This document shows, piece by piece, positions 1 to 8,414 of a DNA stretch of 64,000 bases (the first letter of the stretch is position 1; each line of letters opens with the position of its first letter). The notes under the pieces were generated by a model, which saw nothing but the letters and a program-made list of their open reading frames with translations, had not been told where the DNA came from and did no database searches. Made by a program: the position numbers and the translations under genes. This stretch comes from Streptomyces asoensis (lineage in GTDB: Bacteria; Actinomycetota; Actinomycetes; Streptomycetales; Streptomycetaceae): the NCBI RefSeq assembly GCF_013085465.1, contig NZ_CP049838.1, positions 3,162,001-3,226,000 on the forward strand, in the 5' to 3' direction.

Positions 1-189
1 GGCGACGGCACCGGCACCATCGCCAGGACCGACACCGGGACCGCCACGCCCACCGGCACCAGCACCGCCACCGAAGGGATACGGTCCCCCGCGGCAGCGC
101 AGTCCCCCGCGGCAGCGCAGTCCGCGGACACCGTGCAGTCCGCGGACACCGTGCCGTCCGTGGCCGCCGGCCCTAACCTGGGCCCGTGA
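1..189 (+). CDS. C-terminal tail of a probable sensor histidine kinase (partial)
   Basis: Frame 1 is open from the window edge to the TGA at 187-189. It encodes a Thr/Gly/Ala/Ser-rich low-complexity tail of 62 residues with short tandem repeats (SPAAAQ twice, QSADTV-like units). No catalytic motif is inside the window. The stop overlaps the GTG start of the response regulator gene in a GTGA arrangement, which implies translational coupling. In actinobacteria the gene immediately upstream of a NarL-type regulator is usually its sensor kinase, so that identity is inferred from context only. The low-complexity extension would be unusual for a kinase C terminus. Confidence 0.5.
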   Translation, partial: GDGTGTIARTDTGTATPTGTSTATEGIRSPAAAQSPAAAQSADTVQSADTVPSVAAGPNLGP

Positions 190-851
190 CCGAGATGCCG
201 GGTTGGCCCGTGAACGAGATGCCCCGCGACCATCGCCCCGCCAAGTCCATCAGGGTGCTGCTCGCGGAGGACCAGGGCATGATGCGCGGGGCGCTGGCCC
301 TGCTGCTGGGGCTGGAGGCCGACATCGAGGTCGTCGCGCAGGTGGGCACCGGGGACGCGATCGTGGACGCGGCCCTTCTGCACCGGCCGGACGTCGCGCT
401 CCTCGACATCGAACTCCCCGGCATCAGCGGCCTGGACGCGGCCGCCGAGCTGCGCGACCAGGCGCCCGGCTGCCGGGTGCTGATCCTGACCACGTTCGGC
501 CGGCCCGGCTATCTGCGCCGGGCCATGGAGGCCGGGGCCTCGGGGTTCCTGGTCAAGGACGGCCCGGTGGAGGAGCTGGCGGCGGCGATCCGCCGGGTGC
601 TGGCCGGCGAGACGGTCGTGGACCCGGCGCTGGCCACGGCCGCGCTGAGTGCCGGCCCGAACCCGCTCACCGCCCGCGAGTGCGACGTCCTGAAGGCCTC
701 CGTGGACGGCGCGACCGTCTCCGACATCGCCGCCAGGCTGCACCTCTCGGAGTCCACGGTCCGCAACTACCTGTCCTCCGCGATCGGCAAGACGGGCACC
801 CGCAACCGCATGGAGGCGATGCGGGAGGCTCGGCAGCAGGGCTGGCTGTAG
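186..851 (+). CDS. NarL/LuxR-type two-component response regulator
   Basis: The 221-residue protein has a receiver domain at about residues 22-135. Visible features are the acidic pair E28-D29, the phospho-acceptor D74 (in LLDIELPG), the signalling Thr region ILTTFG and the conserved Lys in FLVKDG. A LuxR-type helix-turn-helix follows at about 158-215 (LTARECDVLKA, SDIAARLHLSESTVRNYLS). It is a cytoplasmic transcription factor, expected to be phosphorylated by the kinase whose tail precedes it. The GTG at 186 overlaps the upstream stop. Later in-frame starts (ATG 195, GTG 210) would trim only the non-conserved leader. The layout resembles DesR-type regulators, but the target genes are not evident. 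Confidence 0.93.
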   Translation: MTEMPGWPVNEMPRDHRPAKSIRVLLAEDQGMMRGALALLLGLEADIEVVAQVGTGDAIVDAALLHRPDVALLDIELPGISGLDAAAELRDQAPGCRVLILTTFGRPGYLRRAMEAGASGFLVKDGPVEELAAAIRRVLAGETVVDPALATAALSAGPNPLTARECDVLKASVDGATVSDIAARLHLSESTVRNYLSSAIGKTGTRNRMEAMREARQQGWL

Positions 852-882
852 AGGTCCGGACCGCCGCTGGCATAGTGCCCGC

Positions 883-2355
883 ATGTCCTTACCGATACGG
901 ATCCTCAGGCGTCCGGCCGCGCTGGCGGCGAGCGTCGCGGCACTGTTCGCCACGGCGGTGGTGCCCGCCGCGGCCGACGGCACCGAGCAGGTCGCGATGC
1001 GGTTCGAGACCGCCGAGAGCTTCGTCATGTACAACGCCGACCAGGGGGCCGGGGCCGCCCCGAACAGCAGCTTCGCCGTCCCGGTCTACGTCGAGCCGAG
1101 CAAGGGTGGCGAACCGGCCCGCAACGTCCGGGTCGTCGTGGACGCGTCAGGGCTGAAGGGCATCGCCCGGCTCGCGCACAGCGACACGTGCCCCGTCGAG
1201 GGCGCTGTCTACACATGCGACTACGGCACGTTGCAGAACGGCGACGGCGAGAGCTACACGCCGCTCTCCCTCCTCGGGGTGGACGGCGTCGAGCCGGGCG
1301 ACAGCGGGACGGTGACGTACACCGCGACCGCCGACAACGCGCCCACCATCACCGGCACCACCCGGATGACCGTGGGCGGTCCGACGCTGACCGCGCCCGG
1401 GCAGGAGAAGGGCGTGAGCGGGCTGGCTCCGGGAAAGTCCGCGAACGTGACGGCACGGTTGGCCAACAACACCCGTTTCCCCACGAAGGCGGGCGTCGCC
1501 CTCCAGGTCAACGTGTCGGAGGGGGTGACGCTGACCGCCCTGCACAGCAACTGCTTCTACGCGGGCCGCGCGCCCACCTCCGCCTGGTGCACCTTCCCCA
1601 CGAAGGCCGCGGCGGGCGCCGCCTACCGCACCAGCGCGCCGCTGGTCTACACGGTCACGCCGCCCGGGAGACTGAGCGGCGAGGTGACCTACACCTGGTC
1701 GTCGCCCTCGGCCCGACCCGCCGATCACACCGTGCGCGGCACCGGCTCCCCGCTCACCCTGGTCCGCACGGCGGCCCAGAACTTCGACGACACTCACGGC
1801 AGGCTCGGGATCACCACCACCGTGCAGGTCGACTACCGTCCGGTCACCGCGACCGTGCGGGGCCGGGTCGGTGACACGGTGAAGGTGCGACTCGGGCTGG
1901 AGGACCTCGGTCCCGGCCGGGTGCTGGGCGAAGAGGACCAGGGCCGCTTCGAGGTGGTCCCGCCGGACGGCACCACGGTCACCTCGATCCCGTACGTCTT
2001 CGAGGGGGACGGTGGGAAGTGGGCCTGCGAGCGACCGGAGAAGCCCGGCGGGGCGTTCGTCTGCGAGATCGGCTCCGACCGCCTTTACGAAGCGCGGCAC
2101 GAAGGGGGCACCACCGCGATCGACTTCCACATCCGCATCGACCGTCAGGTCCAGGGGGCGGAGGGCACCATCCGCACGTACAACCCGTTCGACCGCACCC
2201 CGGCCAACGACGTCGCCGTCATCCCGCTCGACGCCTCGCCCGCCTCGCCCTACCGATTCTCCAGTCACCCCTGGGCCTGGACCGCGGGCGCCCTGGTCCT
2301 CGTAGTCCTGGCAGCGGCGTACCTGCGTCGCCGCCGCGACGCGAAACCGTCGTGA
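883..2355 (+). CDS. Secreted, membrane-anchored hypothetical surface protein
   Basis: This 490-residue protein begins with an arginine-containing signal peptide (about residues 1-31, ending at a VVPAAADG cleavage-like site). A long Thr/Val/Gly-rich beta-type ectodomain follows. Near the C terminus there is one transmembrane segment (about 462-482, AGALVLVVLAAAYL) and a short RRRRD cytoplasmic tail. There is no LPXTG-type sorting motif, so anchoring is by the C-terminal helix. Paired cysteines (for example CPVEGAVYTC) suggest extracellular disulfides. I recognise no enzymatic motif. The gene lies 31 bp after the response regulator in the same direction and could be co-transcribed. Possible roles are adhesion or cell-envelope sensing, both unproven. 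Confidence 0.8.
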   Translation: MSLPIRILRRPAALAASVAALFATAVVPAAADGTEQVAMRFETAESFVMYNADQGAGAAPNSSFAVPVYVEPSKGGEPARNVRVVVDASGLKGIARLAHSDTCPVEGAVYTCDYGTLQNGDGESYTPLSLLGVDGVEPGDSGTVTYTATADNAPTITGTTRMTVGGPTLTAPGQEKGVSGLAPGKSANVTARLANNTRFPTKAGVALQVNVSEGVTLTALHSNCFYAGRAPTSAWCTFPTKAAAGAAYRTSAPLVYTVTPPGRLSGEVTYTWSSPSARPADHTVRGTGSPLTLVRTAAQNFDDTHGRLGITTTVQVDYRPVTATVRGRVGDTVKVRLGLEDLGPGRVLGEEDQGRFEVVPPDGTTVTSIPYVFEGDGGKWACERPEKPGGAFVCEIGSDRLYEARHEGGTTAIDFHIRIDRQVQGAEGTIRTYNPFDRTPANDVAVIPLDASPASPYRFSSHPWAWTAGALVLVVLAAAYLRRRRDAKPS

Positions 2356-2362
2356 CCGCGTC

Positions 2363-3013
2363 CTAGATGCCCTTGCCCGTCCGTCGCAGCACCCGCAGCG
2401 AGCCGGTGTCCGAGACCTCGGTGAAGGCCCCGGAGTCCAGCGCGCGGAGGTAGACGCGGTAAGGGGCCTGGCCGGTGAACTCGTCGACCGGGTCGGGGAA
2501 CACGTCGTGGATGACGAGGAGCCCGCCCTCGGCGACATGCGGCGCCCAGCCCTCGTAGTCGGAGGTGGCGTGCTCGTCGGTGTGGCCGCCGTCGACGAAG
2601 ACGAGGCCGAGGGGCGAGTTCCAGAACGCGGCGATGCGCGGCGAACGTCCGACCAGGGCGACCACATGCTCCTCCAGGCCCGCGCGGTGCAGGGTCCGGC
2701 GGAAGGTGGGCAGGGTGTCCATCAGGCCGACCTCGGGGTCGACGGTCTCCGGGTCGTGGTACTCCCAGCCGGGCTGTTGCTCCTCGCTGCCCCGGTGATG
2801 GTCGAGCGTGAGCGCGCTGACCCCGGCCCGGCGGGCCGCGTCCGCGAGCAGGATCGTGGAACGCCCGCAGTAGGTGCCGACCTCGAGCAGCGGCAGCCCG
2901 AGCGCACCCGCCTCGACGGCGGCCGCGTACAGCGCGAGCCCCTCGTCGACCGGCATGAACCCCTTCGCCGCCTCGAACGCGGCCAGGATCTCGGGCTTGG
3001 GTGCCGCGGGCAT
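2363..3013 (-). CDS. Class I SAM-dependent methyltransferase (Methyltransf_24 type)
   Basis: The 216-residue protein carries a glycine-rich SAM motif I (LLEVGTYCGRSTIL, about residues 43-56), a conserved middle segment (LDHHRGSEEQQPGWEYHD) and an acidic post-motif VFVDGGHTDEHA. These are typical of the small stand-alone methyltransferases related to TylF/Methyltransf_24 proteins. Substrate is unknown. The ATG at 3013 is preceded by a GGAGG ribosome site. The much longer reading frame upstream is antisense shadow inside the MFS gene. It ends 7 bp from the stop of the convergent surface-protein gene. Confidence 0.88.
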   Translation of the reverse strand: MPAAPKPEILAAFEAAKGFMPVDEGLALYAAAVEAGALGLPLLEVGTYCGRSTILLADAARRAGVSALTLDHHRGSEEQQPGWEYHDPETVDPEVGLMDTLPTFRRTLHRAGLEEHVVALVGRSPRIAAFWNSPLGLVFVDGGHTDEHATSDYEGWAPHVAEGGLLVIHDVFPDPVDEFTGQAPYRVYLRALDSGAFTEVSDTGSLRVLRRTGKGI

Positions 3014-3071
3014 GGGGGTCCTCCGGTGGTACGTGCGTATGGGTGTTCCGTGCGTATGGCCGCCCATGCTG

Positions 3072-3107
3072 CCGCACCCCCCGCCGCCGAGGCGACAGGG
3101 GGTGCGG
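3072..3107 (-). terminator. Hairpin between MFS and methyltransferase genes
   Basis: A perfect 10-bp inverted repeat (CCGCACCCCC at 3072-3081, GGGGGTGCGG at 3098-3107) lies in the 152-bp gap downstream of the MFS stop and upstream of the methyltransferase. It has no clear U-tract. Position and stability suggest a terminator or transcript-stabilising hairpin for the minus-strand MFS transcript. Confidence 0.55.
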
Positions 3108-3165
3108 AAACGACGGGCCGACGGGCCGAGGGGCGCGCGGGGTGCGCGGGCCGGGCCCGGCGGGG

Positions 3166-4908
3166 TCAGGCGCTGACCGTCTCGCCCGGCAGGGCCAGGT
3201 CCAGGTCGACCGGACGCTCGTCGCCCGCGTGGGTCGCGGAGCTCGCGAGCGGGCCGTGGCCGGTGGCCTTGGCGGCGAGGACGTAGGCGCCCTGGGCCGG
3301 GACGGCGAGGGCGTAGCTGCCGTCCTCCTGCGACAGGGTGGCGCCGGCCTGGCGGCCGCGGCGGTCGATGAGCGTGACCTTGGCGCGGGCGACCGGGACG
3401 CCGTCGGCGTCCAGGACCCGGCCGCGGAAGCCCCGCAGGACCTCCTCGGCGTGCTTCAGGTTGGCTTCCTCCTCGCTGCTGGCGCGCAGCTGCGGTACGG
3501 CCGACGGGCGCTGCTGCCTGGGCAGGAAGAGGGCGAGGAGCAGGCCGACCGCGACGGCGGCGGTGGCGATCAGGAAGGAGACGCGGAAGCCGTGCATGGT
3601 CGGTACGGCGACGCCGCCGACGTTGTTCGCGGTGTTGGCCAGCACCATGCCGATGACGGCGCTGGACACCGAGGTGCCGATGGACCGCATCAGGGTGTTG
3701 AGGCCGTTGGCCGCGCCGGTCTCCGAGGCCGGGACCGCGCCGACGATCAGCGCGGGCAGGGAGGAGTACGCGAGGCCGATGCCGGCACCGAGGACGACGG
3801 CGATGACGAGGCTCTGCCAGGCGGCGCTCATCAGGCCGAGGCCGGCGCCGTAGCCGATCGCGATGATCAGCATGCCGAGGATCAGGGTGAACTTGGGGCC
3901 GTACTTGGCGGACAGCTTGGCGTAGACGGGCGCGGTGAACATCATCGTCAGGCCGAGCGGCGCGACGAGCAGACCGGCGACGACCATCGACTGGCCGAGG
4001 CCGTAGCCGGTGGCCTTCGGCAGCTGGAGCAACTGCGGCAGGACCAGGGAGACGACGTAGAACGAGACGCCGACCATGATCGAGGCGAGGTTGGTGAAGA
4101 GGACGGCGGGGCGGGCCGTGGTGCGCAGGTCGACGAGCGGGGCCTTCAGCCGCAGCTCCATCACGCCCCACAGGACGAGGACGACGGCCGCGGCGGCGAA
4201 GAGGCCGAGGGTGGTGCCGGAGGTCCAGCCCCAGTCGCTGCCCTTGGTGATCGGCAGCAGGAATAGCACCAGACCGGTGGAGAGGCCGATCGCGCCCGCG
4301 ACGTCGAAGGTGCCCTCGGCGCGCGCCGGGGACTCGGGGACGACGAGGAGGGTGAGGGCGATGGCGAGGGCTCCGAGGCCGGCGGCGCCGTAGAACAGGG
4401 CGTGCCAGTCGGCGTGCTGGGCGATCAGGGCCGCGAGCGGCAGGGCGAGGCCGCCGCCGACGCCGATCGAGGAGCTCATCAGGGCCATCGCCGAGCCGAG
4501 CTTCTCGCGCGGCAGCATGTCCCGCATCAGGCCGATGCCGAGCGGGATCGCGCCCATCGCGAAGCCCTGGAGGGTGCGGCCGGCGATCATCGTGATCAGG
4601 TCGCTGGTGAGGGCGCTGACCAGCGCGCCGACGACCATCACCGCGAGGCTGACTATCAGCATGCGCCGCTTGCCGTACAGGTCGCCGAGGCGGCCCATGA
4701 TCGGAGTGGCCACGGCGCCCGACAGCAGTGTCGAGGTCAGGACCCAGGTGGCGTTGCTGGGCGCGGTGCCCAGCAGCTGGGGCAGGTCCTTGATGACCGG
4801 GACGAGCAGGGTCTGCATCACCGCGACCACGATGCCCGCGAAGGCGAGCACCGGGACGACGGCTCCGCTCGCTTCTCGGGTGGGCGGGCCGGTCGTCGTG
4901 TGCGTCAT
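3166..4908 (-). CDS. DHA2-type MFS exporter with C-terminal carboxypeptidase-regulatory-like domain
   Basis: The 580-residue protein has about 14 hydrophobic segments and MFS motif A in the form GRLGDLYGKRR (after TM2), as in EmrB/QacA drug/proton antiporters. The transporter ends near residue 475. The remaining ~100 residues are soluble and resemble a carboxypeptidase D regulatory-like beta-sandwich (FRGRVLDADGVPVARAKVTL, then DGSYALAVPAQGAYVLAA). That domain is normally found in secreted proteins. The gene starts at an ATG with 191 bp of relatively AT-rich DNA upstream before the TetR gene, which may regulate it. Substrate is unknown. Confidence 0.9.
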   Translation of the reverse strand: MTHTTTGPPTREASGAVVPVLAFAGIVVAVMQTLLVPVIKDLPQLLGTAPSNATWVLTSTLLSGAVATPIMGRLGDLYGKRRMLIVSLAVMVVGALVSALTSDLITMIAGRTLQGFAMGAIPLGIGLMRDMLPREKLGSAMALMSSSIGVGGGLALPLAALIAQHADWHALFYGAAGLGALAIALTLLVVPESPARAEGTFDVAGAIGLSTGLVLFLLPITKGSDWGWTSGTTLGLFAAAAVVLVLWGVMELRLKAPLVDLRTTARPAVLFTNLASIMVGVSFYVVSLVLPQLLQLPKATGYGLGQSMVVAGLLVAPLGLTMMFTAPVYAKLSAKYGPKFTLILGMLIIAIGYGAGLGLMSAAWQSLVIAVVLGAGIGLAYSSLPALIVGAVPASETGAANGLNTLMRSIGTSVSSAVIGMVLANTANNVGGVAVPTMHGFRVSFLIATAAVAVGLLLALFLPRQQRPSAVPQLRASSEEEANLKHAEEVLRGFRGRVLDADGVPVARAKVTLIDRRGRQAGATLSQEDGSYALAVPAQGAYVLAAKATGHGPLASSATHAGDERPVDLDLALPGETVSA

Positions 4909-5099
4909 GGGGTGGGGCCTCCGGGGCAGGTCGTTCGGGGATTACATGGGAACTGAACCTGTATGCATGGGCAACTATTCCGATGCTTTGGCGTACTAAC
5001 GATTTCTTTATCTTCTCTTGAAGAAGTGGCCGGAAGACGGCCTTGCCCCGGCAGCCGGGAGCCCGTCGGCGGGTAGGCGGGCGGGAGTCGGACGACCGG

Positions 5100-5765
5100 T
5101 CAGCGGGCGGGGGTCTGGAGGATGCCGCTGAGCAGCACGTCCAGGCCCCAGGTGTCGCGGTCGCCGGGCGAGAACAGGGCCGGTCGCAGCGCGGTGATCA
5201 TCGGGTAACGGTCGGCGGGCAGGGCCGCGTAGTGGCGGTCGGCGTCCGCCACTACGGTCTCCTCCTTGCCCCCCTTGGTGAGATAGGCGCTCTGTTCGGC
5301 GGCGGCCGCGGCGCTGTGGAGATGGAGCAGGTCGACGGCCCAGGCGGCGGTGATGTCGTCGAGGCCGCCCTGTTTGAGCAGCGCGAGCATGCGGTCGAGG
5401 ACGAGCAGGGCGTTGGCCCCGGTGGGGATCGCGCCGAGGGCGACGGCGGCCAGCCCCTCGTGCCGGCTCATGGCCTCGACGGTCGCCGCGACCAGCGCGT
5501 GCAACTGCTCCCGCCAGGTGCCCTCCGCGGTGAGCGGGACCCGGGCGAGCGCCTCGTCCAGCATCGCGGCCATCAGGTCGTCGCGGTTGGCGACGTAGAC
5601 GTAGAGCGAGGCCGGCCCGGTGTCGAGTTCCTTGGCGACGCGGCGCATGGTCAGCGCGTCCAGCCCGTCGCGGTCCAGGATGGCCAGCCCGGCCCGCACG
5701 ATCGCCTCGCGGCTGAGGGGGGCCTTGGCGGGGCGCGCGCGGCGGCTGATCGGCTCGGGGGTCAC
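5100..5765 (-). CDS. TetR-family repressor with TetR_C-type ligand domain
   Basis: The 221-residue protein has an N-terminal HTH (SREAIVRAGLAILDRDGLDALTMRRVAKEL, then TGPASLYVYVANRDDL, about residues 17-60), a canonical TetR fold. The C-terminal part resembles tetracycline-repressor-type ligand domains. I chose the GTG at 5765 rather than GTG 5801. The residues before 5765 are not conserved-looking, and two degenerate operator units (5785-5813) lie in that stretch, which would then be the repressor's own leader. No clear Shine-Dalgarno precedes 5765, so the mRNA may be leaderless. It probably controls itself and the divergent NmrA/MFS genes through the palindrome array. Confidence 0.9.
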   Translation of the reverse strand: MTPEPISRRARPAKAPLSREAIVRAGLAILDRDGLDALTMRRVAKELDTGPASLYVYVANRDDLMAAMLDEALARVPLTAEGTWREQLHALVAATVEAMSRHEGLAAVALGAIPTGANALLVLDRMLALLKQGGLDDITAAWAVDLLHLHSAAAAAEQSAYLTKGGKEETVVADADRHYAALPADRYPMITALRPALFSPGDRDTWGLDVLLSGILQTPAR

Positions 5766-5784
5766 GGGGAGAGGGTAACGGCCA

Positions 5785-5901
5785 CGAACGCCGGTCGCCA
5801 CGAACGACGACCGTGACGAACAACGTTTGACACGAACAGCGTTCGCTCCCTAGTGTCTCGACCAAGGCTGCACGAACAGCGTTCGCCACGAACACCGTTC
5901 G
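5785..5901. promoter_or_regulatory. Array of CGAAC-N3-GTTCG operators on a 16-bp period
   Basis: Six 13-bp units with the left arm CGAAC occur between the divergent tetR-like and NmrA-like genes, at 5785, 5801, 5817, 5833, 5873 and 5889. The units at 5833, 5873 and 5889 are perfect palindromes of the form CGAAC-N3-GTTCG. The unit at 5817 has one mismatch, and those at 5785 and 5801 keep the left arm but have degenerate right arms. The first four are exactly 16 bp apart. The last two are also 16 bp apart, after a 40-bp step. They are the obvious binding sites for the adjacent TetR protein. Confidence 0.8.
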
Positions 5902-5959
5902 CAACACCCAGGTCAACACCCAGAACACCGAGTTCGCAGCACCCAGAAAAGGAACCGTC

Positions 5960-6808
5960 ATGATCCTGATCACCGGAGGCCGCGGCGCAGTCGCCACCCG
6001 GCTGCTCGCCCTCCTGCACGCCGACGGCATACCCGTGCGGGTCGGCTCCACCGCCCGCGCCGACCTCACCCCGCCCCCCGGCGTCGAGGCGGTCACCCTC
6101 GACCTCACCGACCCCGCGACCTTCCCCGCCGCCCTGGCCGGCGTCACCTCCGTCTTCCTCTACGCGACCCCCGACCACATCACCGACTTCGTCGACCACG
6201 CCCACCGGGCCGGCGTCACCCATGTCGTGGTGCTGTCCAGCTCGAGCGTCCTGGGCGTCCTCGAGTCCGAGCCGAAGGACGACCCCCTGGCCGGCTCCCA
6301 TCTGGCCGTGGAGCGGGCGCTGCTCGCCTCCCCGATCGCCACCACCCTCCTGCGGCCGGGTTCCTTCGCCTCCAACGCCGCGTCCTGGGCCTGGTCCATG
6401 AGGGCCGGACTTCCCGTCAGCCTGCCCTTCCCCGGCGCCCACACCGACCCCCTCCACGAGATGGACCTGGCCGAGGCCGCCCACGCCGTCCTCACCGACC
6501 CCCGGCACCGCGGCGGCCGGTTCACCCTCACCGGACCCGAGTCGCTGACGTTCGCCGAGCAGATCGAGCGGCTCGCCGCCGTCACCGGCCGCGCCATCGC
6601 GGTCAAACACGTCACCGCCGAGGAGTGGAAGGAGGAGACCGACGGGCACATCCCCGCCGTCTACGCCGACGCCCTCCTCGCGTGGTGGGCGTCCACGGAC
6701 GGCAGGCCCGTCCCCCTCACCCGCACCGTCGAGGAACTCACCGGGCACCCCGCCCGCTCCTTCACCGTCTGGGCCACCGACCACATCGCCCACTTCACCG
6801 CCTCCTGA
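5960..6808 (+). CDS. NmrA-like/atypical SDR NAD(P)-binding oxidoreductase
   Basis: The 282-residue protein opens with a Rossmann nucleotide-binding motif (MILITGGRGAVATRLLALL) and continues as an atypical short-chain dehydrogenase of the NmrA/NAD(P)H-binding type (VVVLSSSSVLG, LLRPGSFASN, HEMDLAEAAHAVL). Such proteins act as NAD(P)H-dependent reductases, quinone reductases or redox sensors. No Tyr-xxx-Lys catalytic pair is clearly placed, so sensing is possible. An AAAAGGAA ribosome site precedes the ATG. It lies directly downstream of the operator array and 80 bp before the MFS gene, suggesting a TetR-controlled two-gene transcript. Confidence 0.88.
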   Translation: MILITGGRGAVATRLLALLHADGIPVRVGSTARADLTPPPGVEAVTLDLTDPATFPAALAGVTSVFLYATPDHITDFVDHAHRAGVTHVVVLSSSSVLGVLESEPKDDPLAGSHLAVERALLASPIATTLLRPGSFASNAASWAWSMRAGLPVSLPFPGAHTDPLHEMDLAEAAHAVLTDPRHRGGRFTLTGPESLTFAEQIERLAAVTGRAIAVKHVTAEEWKEETDGHIPAVYADALLAWWASTDGRPVPLTRTVEELTGHPARSFTVWATDHIAHFTAS

Positions 6809-6888
6809 GCCACCGACGGCCCGGGACGGCCTCACACCCGCGCCCTAGGTCCAAATCCCGATGCAAGGGGCGCAACTCGGTTGAGACC

Positions 6889-8322
6889 ATGACGCCCATG
6901 CTGGAAACCGCCGACACCACCCGCGCCCGGAGATCCCGCCGTCCCACCGCTCCCGCCTGGCTGCTCGTGGCACTCGCCTGCGCCGGACAGTTCCTCGTCG
7001 TGCTCGACATGTCCGTGGTGAACGTGGCGCTGCCGTCGATCCGGGCGGATCTCGGAATGAGCGCCTCGGGCCTGCACTGGGTGGTGAACGCCTACTCGAT
7101 CGCCTTCGCCGGGTTCATGCTGCTCGGCGGCCGGGCGGGCGACCTCTACGGCCGCAAGCGGATGTTCCTCACCGGCCTCGCCCTGTTCACGCTGGCCTCG
7201 CTGGCCGGCGGCCTGGCGCAGGACGGCCGGCAGCTGCTGCTCGCGCGGGCCGTGCAGGGGCTGGGCGCGGCGATCCTCGCGCCCGCGACGCTGACGATCG
7301 TCACCTCCGCCGTGCCGGAGGGCGCCGCGCGGGCCCGGGCCATCGCCACGTGGACGGCGGTCGGCGCGGGTGGCGGGGCCGCCGGCGGGCTCGTCGGCGG
7401 AGCGCTGGTGGACCTCATGTCCTGGCGCTGGGTCCTGTTGATCAACGTCCCCTTCGGTGTGCTGTTGCTGGCCGGCTCGCTGTGGTGGCTGACCGAGAGC
7501 CGGGCCGGGGACGGCCGCCGCCCGGACCTGCCGGGCGCGCTGCTGGTCACGGCCGGCCTCGCCACGCTGGCGTACGGCATCTCGCGGACGGAGGCCGAGG
7601 GGTGGACGGCGCCGGCCACCCTCGTCCCGCTGGCCGCCGGGCTCGCGTCGATCGGCCTGTTCCTCGCCGTGGAGGCCCGGACGGCGGACCCGTTGATGCC
7701 GCTCGGGCTGTTCCGGCTGCGGGCGGTGTCGGCGGCGAACGCGGCGATGTTCGTGAACGGCTCGGCCATGTTCTCCATGTGGTTCTTCATGACGCTGTAC
7801 GCACAGAACGTCCTGGGCTACACCCCGCTGGAGGCCGGCCTGGCGCTCGTGCCGAGCTCGCTGGCCATCGTCCTCGCCGCGAAACTCGCCCCCCGTCTCA
7901 TGTACACGGCCGGGGCACGCACCGTGGCCACGCTGGGCACGCTGCTCGCGGCGACCGGCTTCGCCTGGCAGTCGACGATGAGCGCGGACGGCGGGTACGT
8001 CACCGGGATCATGCTGCCGGGCGTCCTGATGATGCTGGGCGCCGGCCTGGCCTCGACCCCGCTCGCCTCGCTGGCCGTCTCGGGCGCGGCGCCGGGCGAG
8101 ACGGGTCTGGTGTCCGGCCTGGTCAACACCTCCCGCACGATGGGCGGCGCGCTGGGCCTGGCGGTGCTGTCGACGCTCGCGTCCGCGCGCACGGCGGGAC
8201 GCGGCACGCCGGAGGCGCTGACGGAGGGGTACGCCCTGGCCTTCCGCACCGGCACGGGCGTGCTGCTGGCGGGAGCGGTCCTGATACTGACGTGGCTCCC
8301 ACGCCGGACCTCCGCCCCCTGA
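6889..8322 (+). CDS. DHA2/EmrB-QacA family MFS transporter
   Basis: The 477-residue protein has 14 predicted transmembrane segments. Its N-terminal signature QFLVVLDMSVVNVALPSI is motif D1 of drug/proton antiporters, followed by motif A in GGRAGDLYGRKRMF. It is expected to be a plasma-membrane exporter of small hydrophobic compounds. ATG 6889 or ATG 6898 are possible starts; the longer open frame upstream is out of context and overlaps the NmrA gene. It follows the NmrA-like gene in the same direction and probably shares its TetR-controlled promoter. Confidence 0.9.
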   Translation: MTPMLETADTTRARRSRRPTAPAWLLVALACAGQFLVVLDMSVVNVALPSIRADLGMSASGLHWVVNAYSIAFAGFMLLGGRAGDLYGRKRMFLTGLALFTLASLAGGLAQDGRQLLLARAVQGLGAAILAPATLTIVTSAVPEGAARARAIATWTAVGAGGGAAGGLVGGALVDLMSWRWVLLINVPFGVLLLAGSLWWLTESRAGDGRRPDLPGALLVTAGLATLAYGISRTEAEGWTAPATLVPLAAGLASIGLFLAVEARTADPLMPLGLFRLRAVSAANAAMFVNGSAMFSMWFFMTLYAQNVLGYTPLEAGLALVPSSLAIVLAAKLAPRLMYTAGARTVATLGTLLAATGFAWQSTMSADGGYVTGIMLPGVLMMLGAGLASTPLASLAVSGAAPGETGLVSGLVNTSRTMGGALGLAVLSTLASARTAGRGTPEALTEGYALAFRTGTGVLLAGAVLILTWLPRRTSAP

Positions 8323-8414
8323 CAGCCGAGCGGAGGCGACCGGCCGGACGCCCGTCATCCGTCCGGCCGCCGTCCTCGTGAGACCTCGTCGGGGTGGCCG
8401 TTAGGGTGGCAGGC

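Noticed and set aside
5765..5801. TetR start at GTG 5801
   Set aside because: It would place coding sequence over operator units and adds non-conserved residues, although it cannot be fully excluded.
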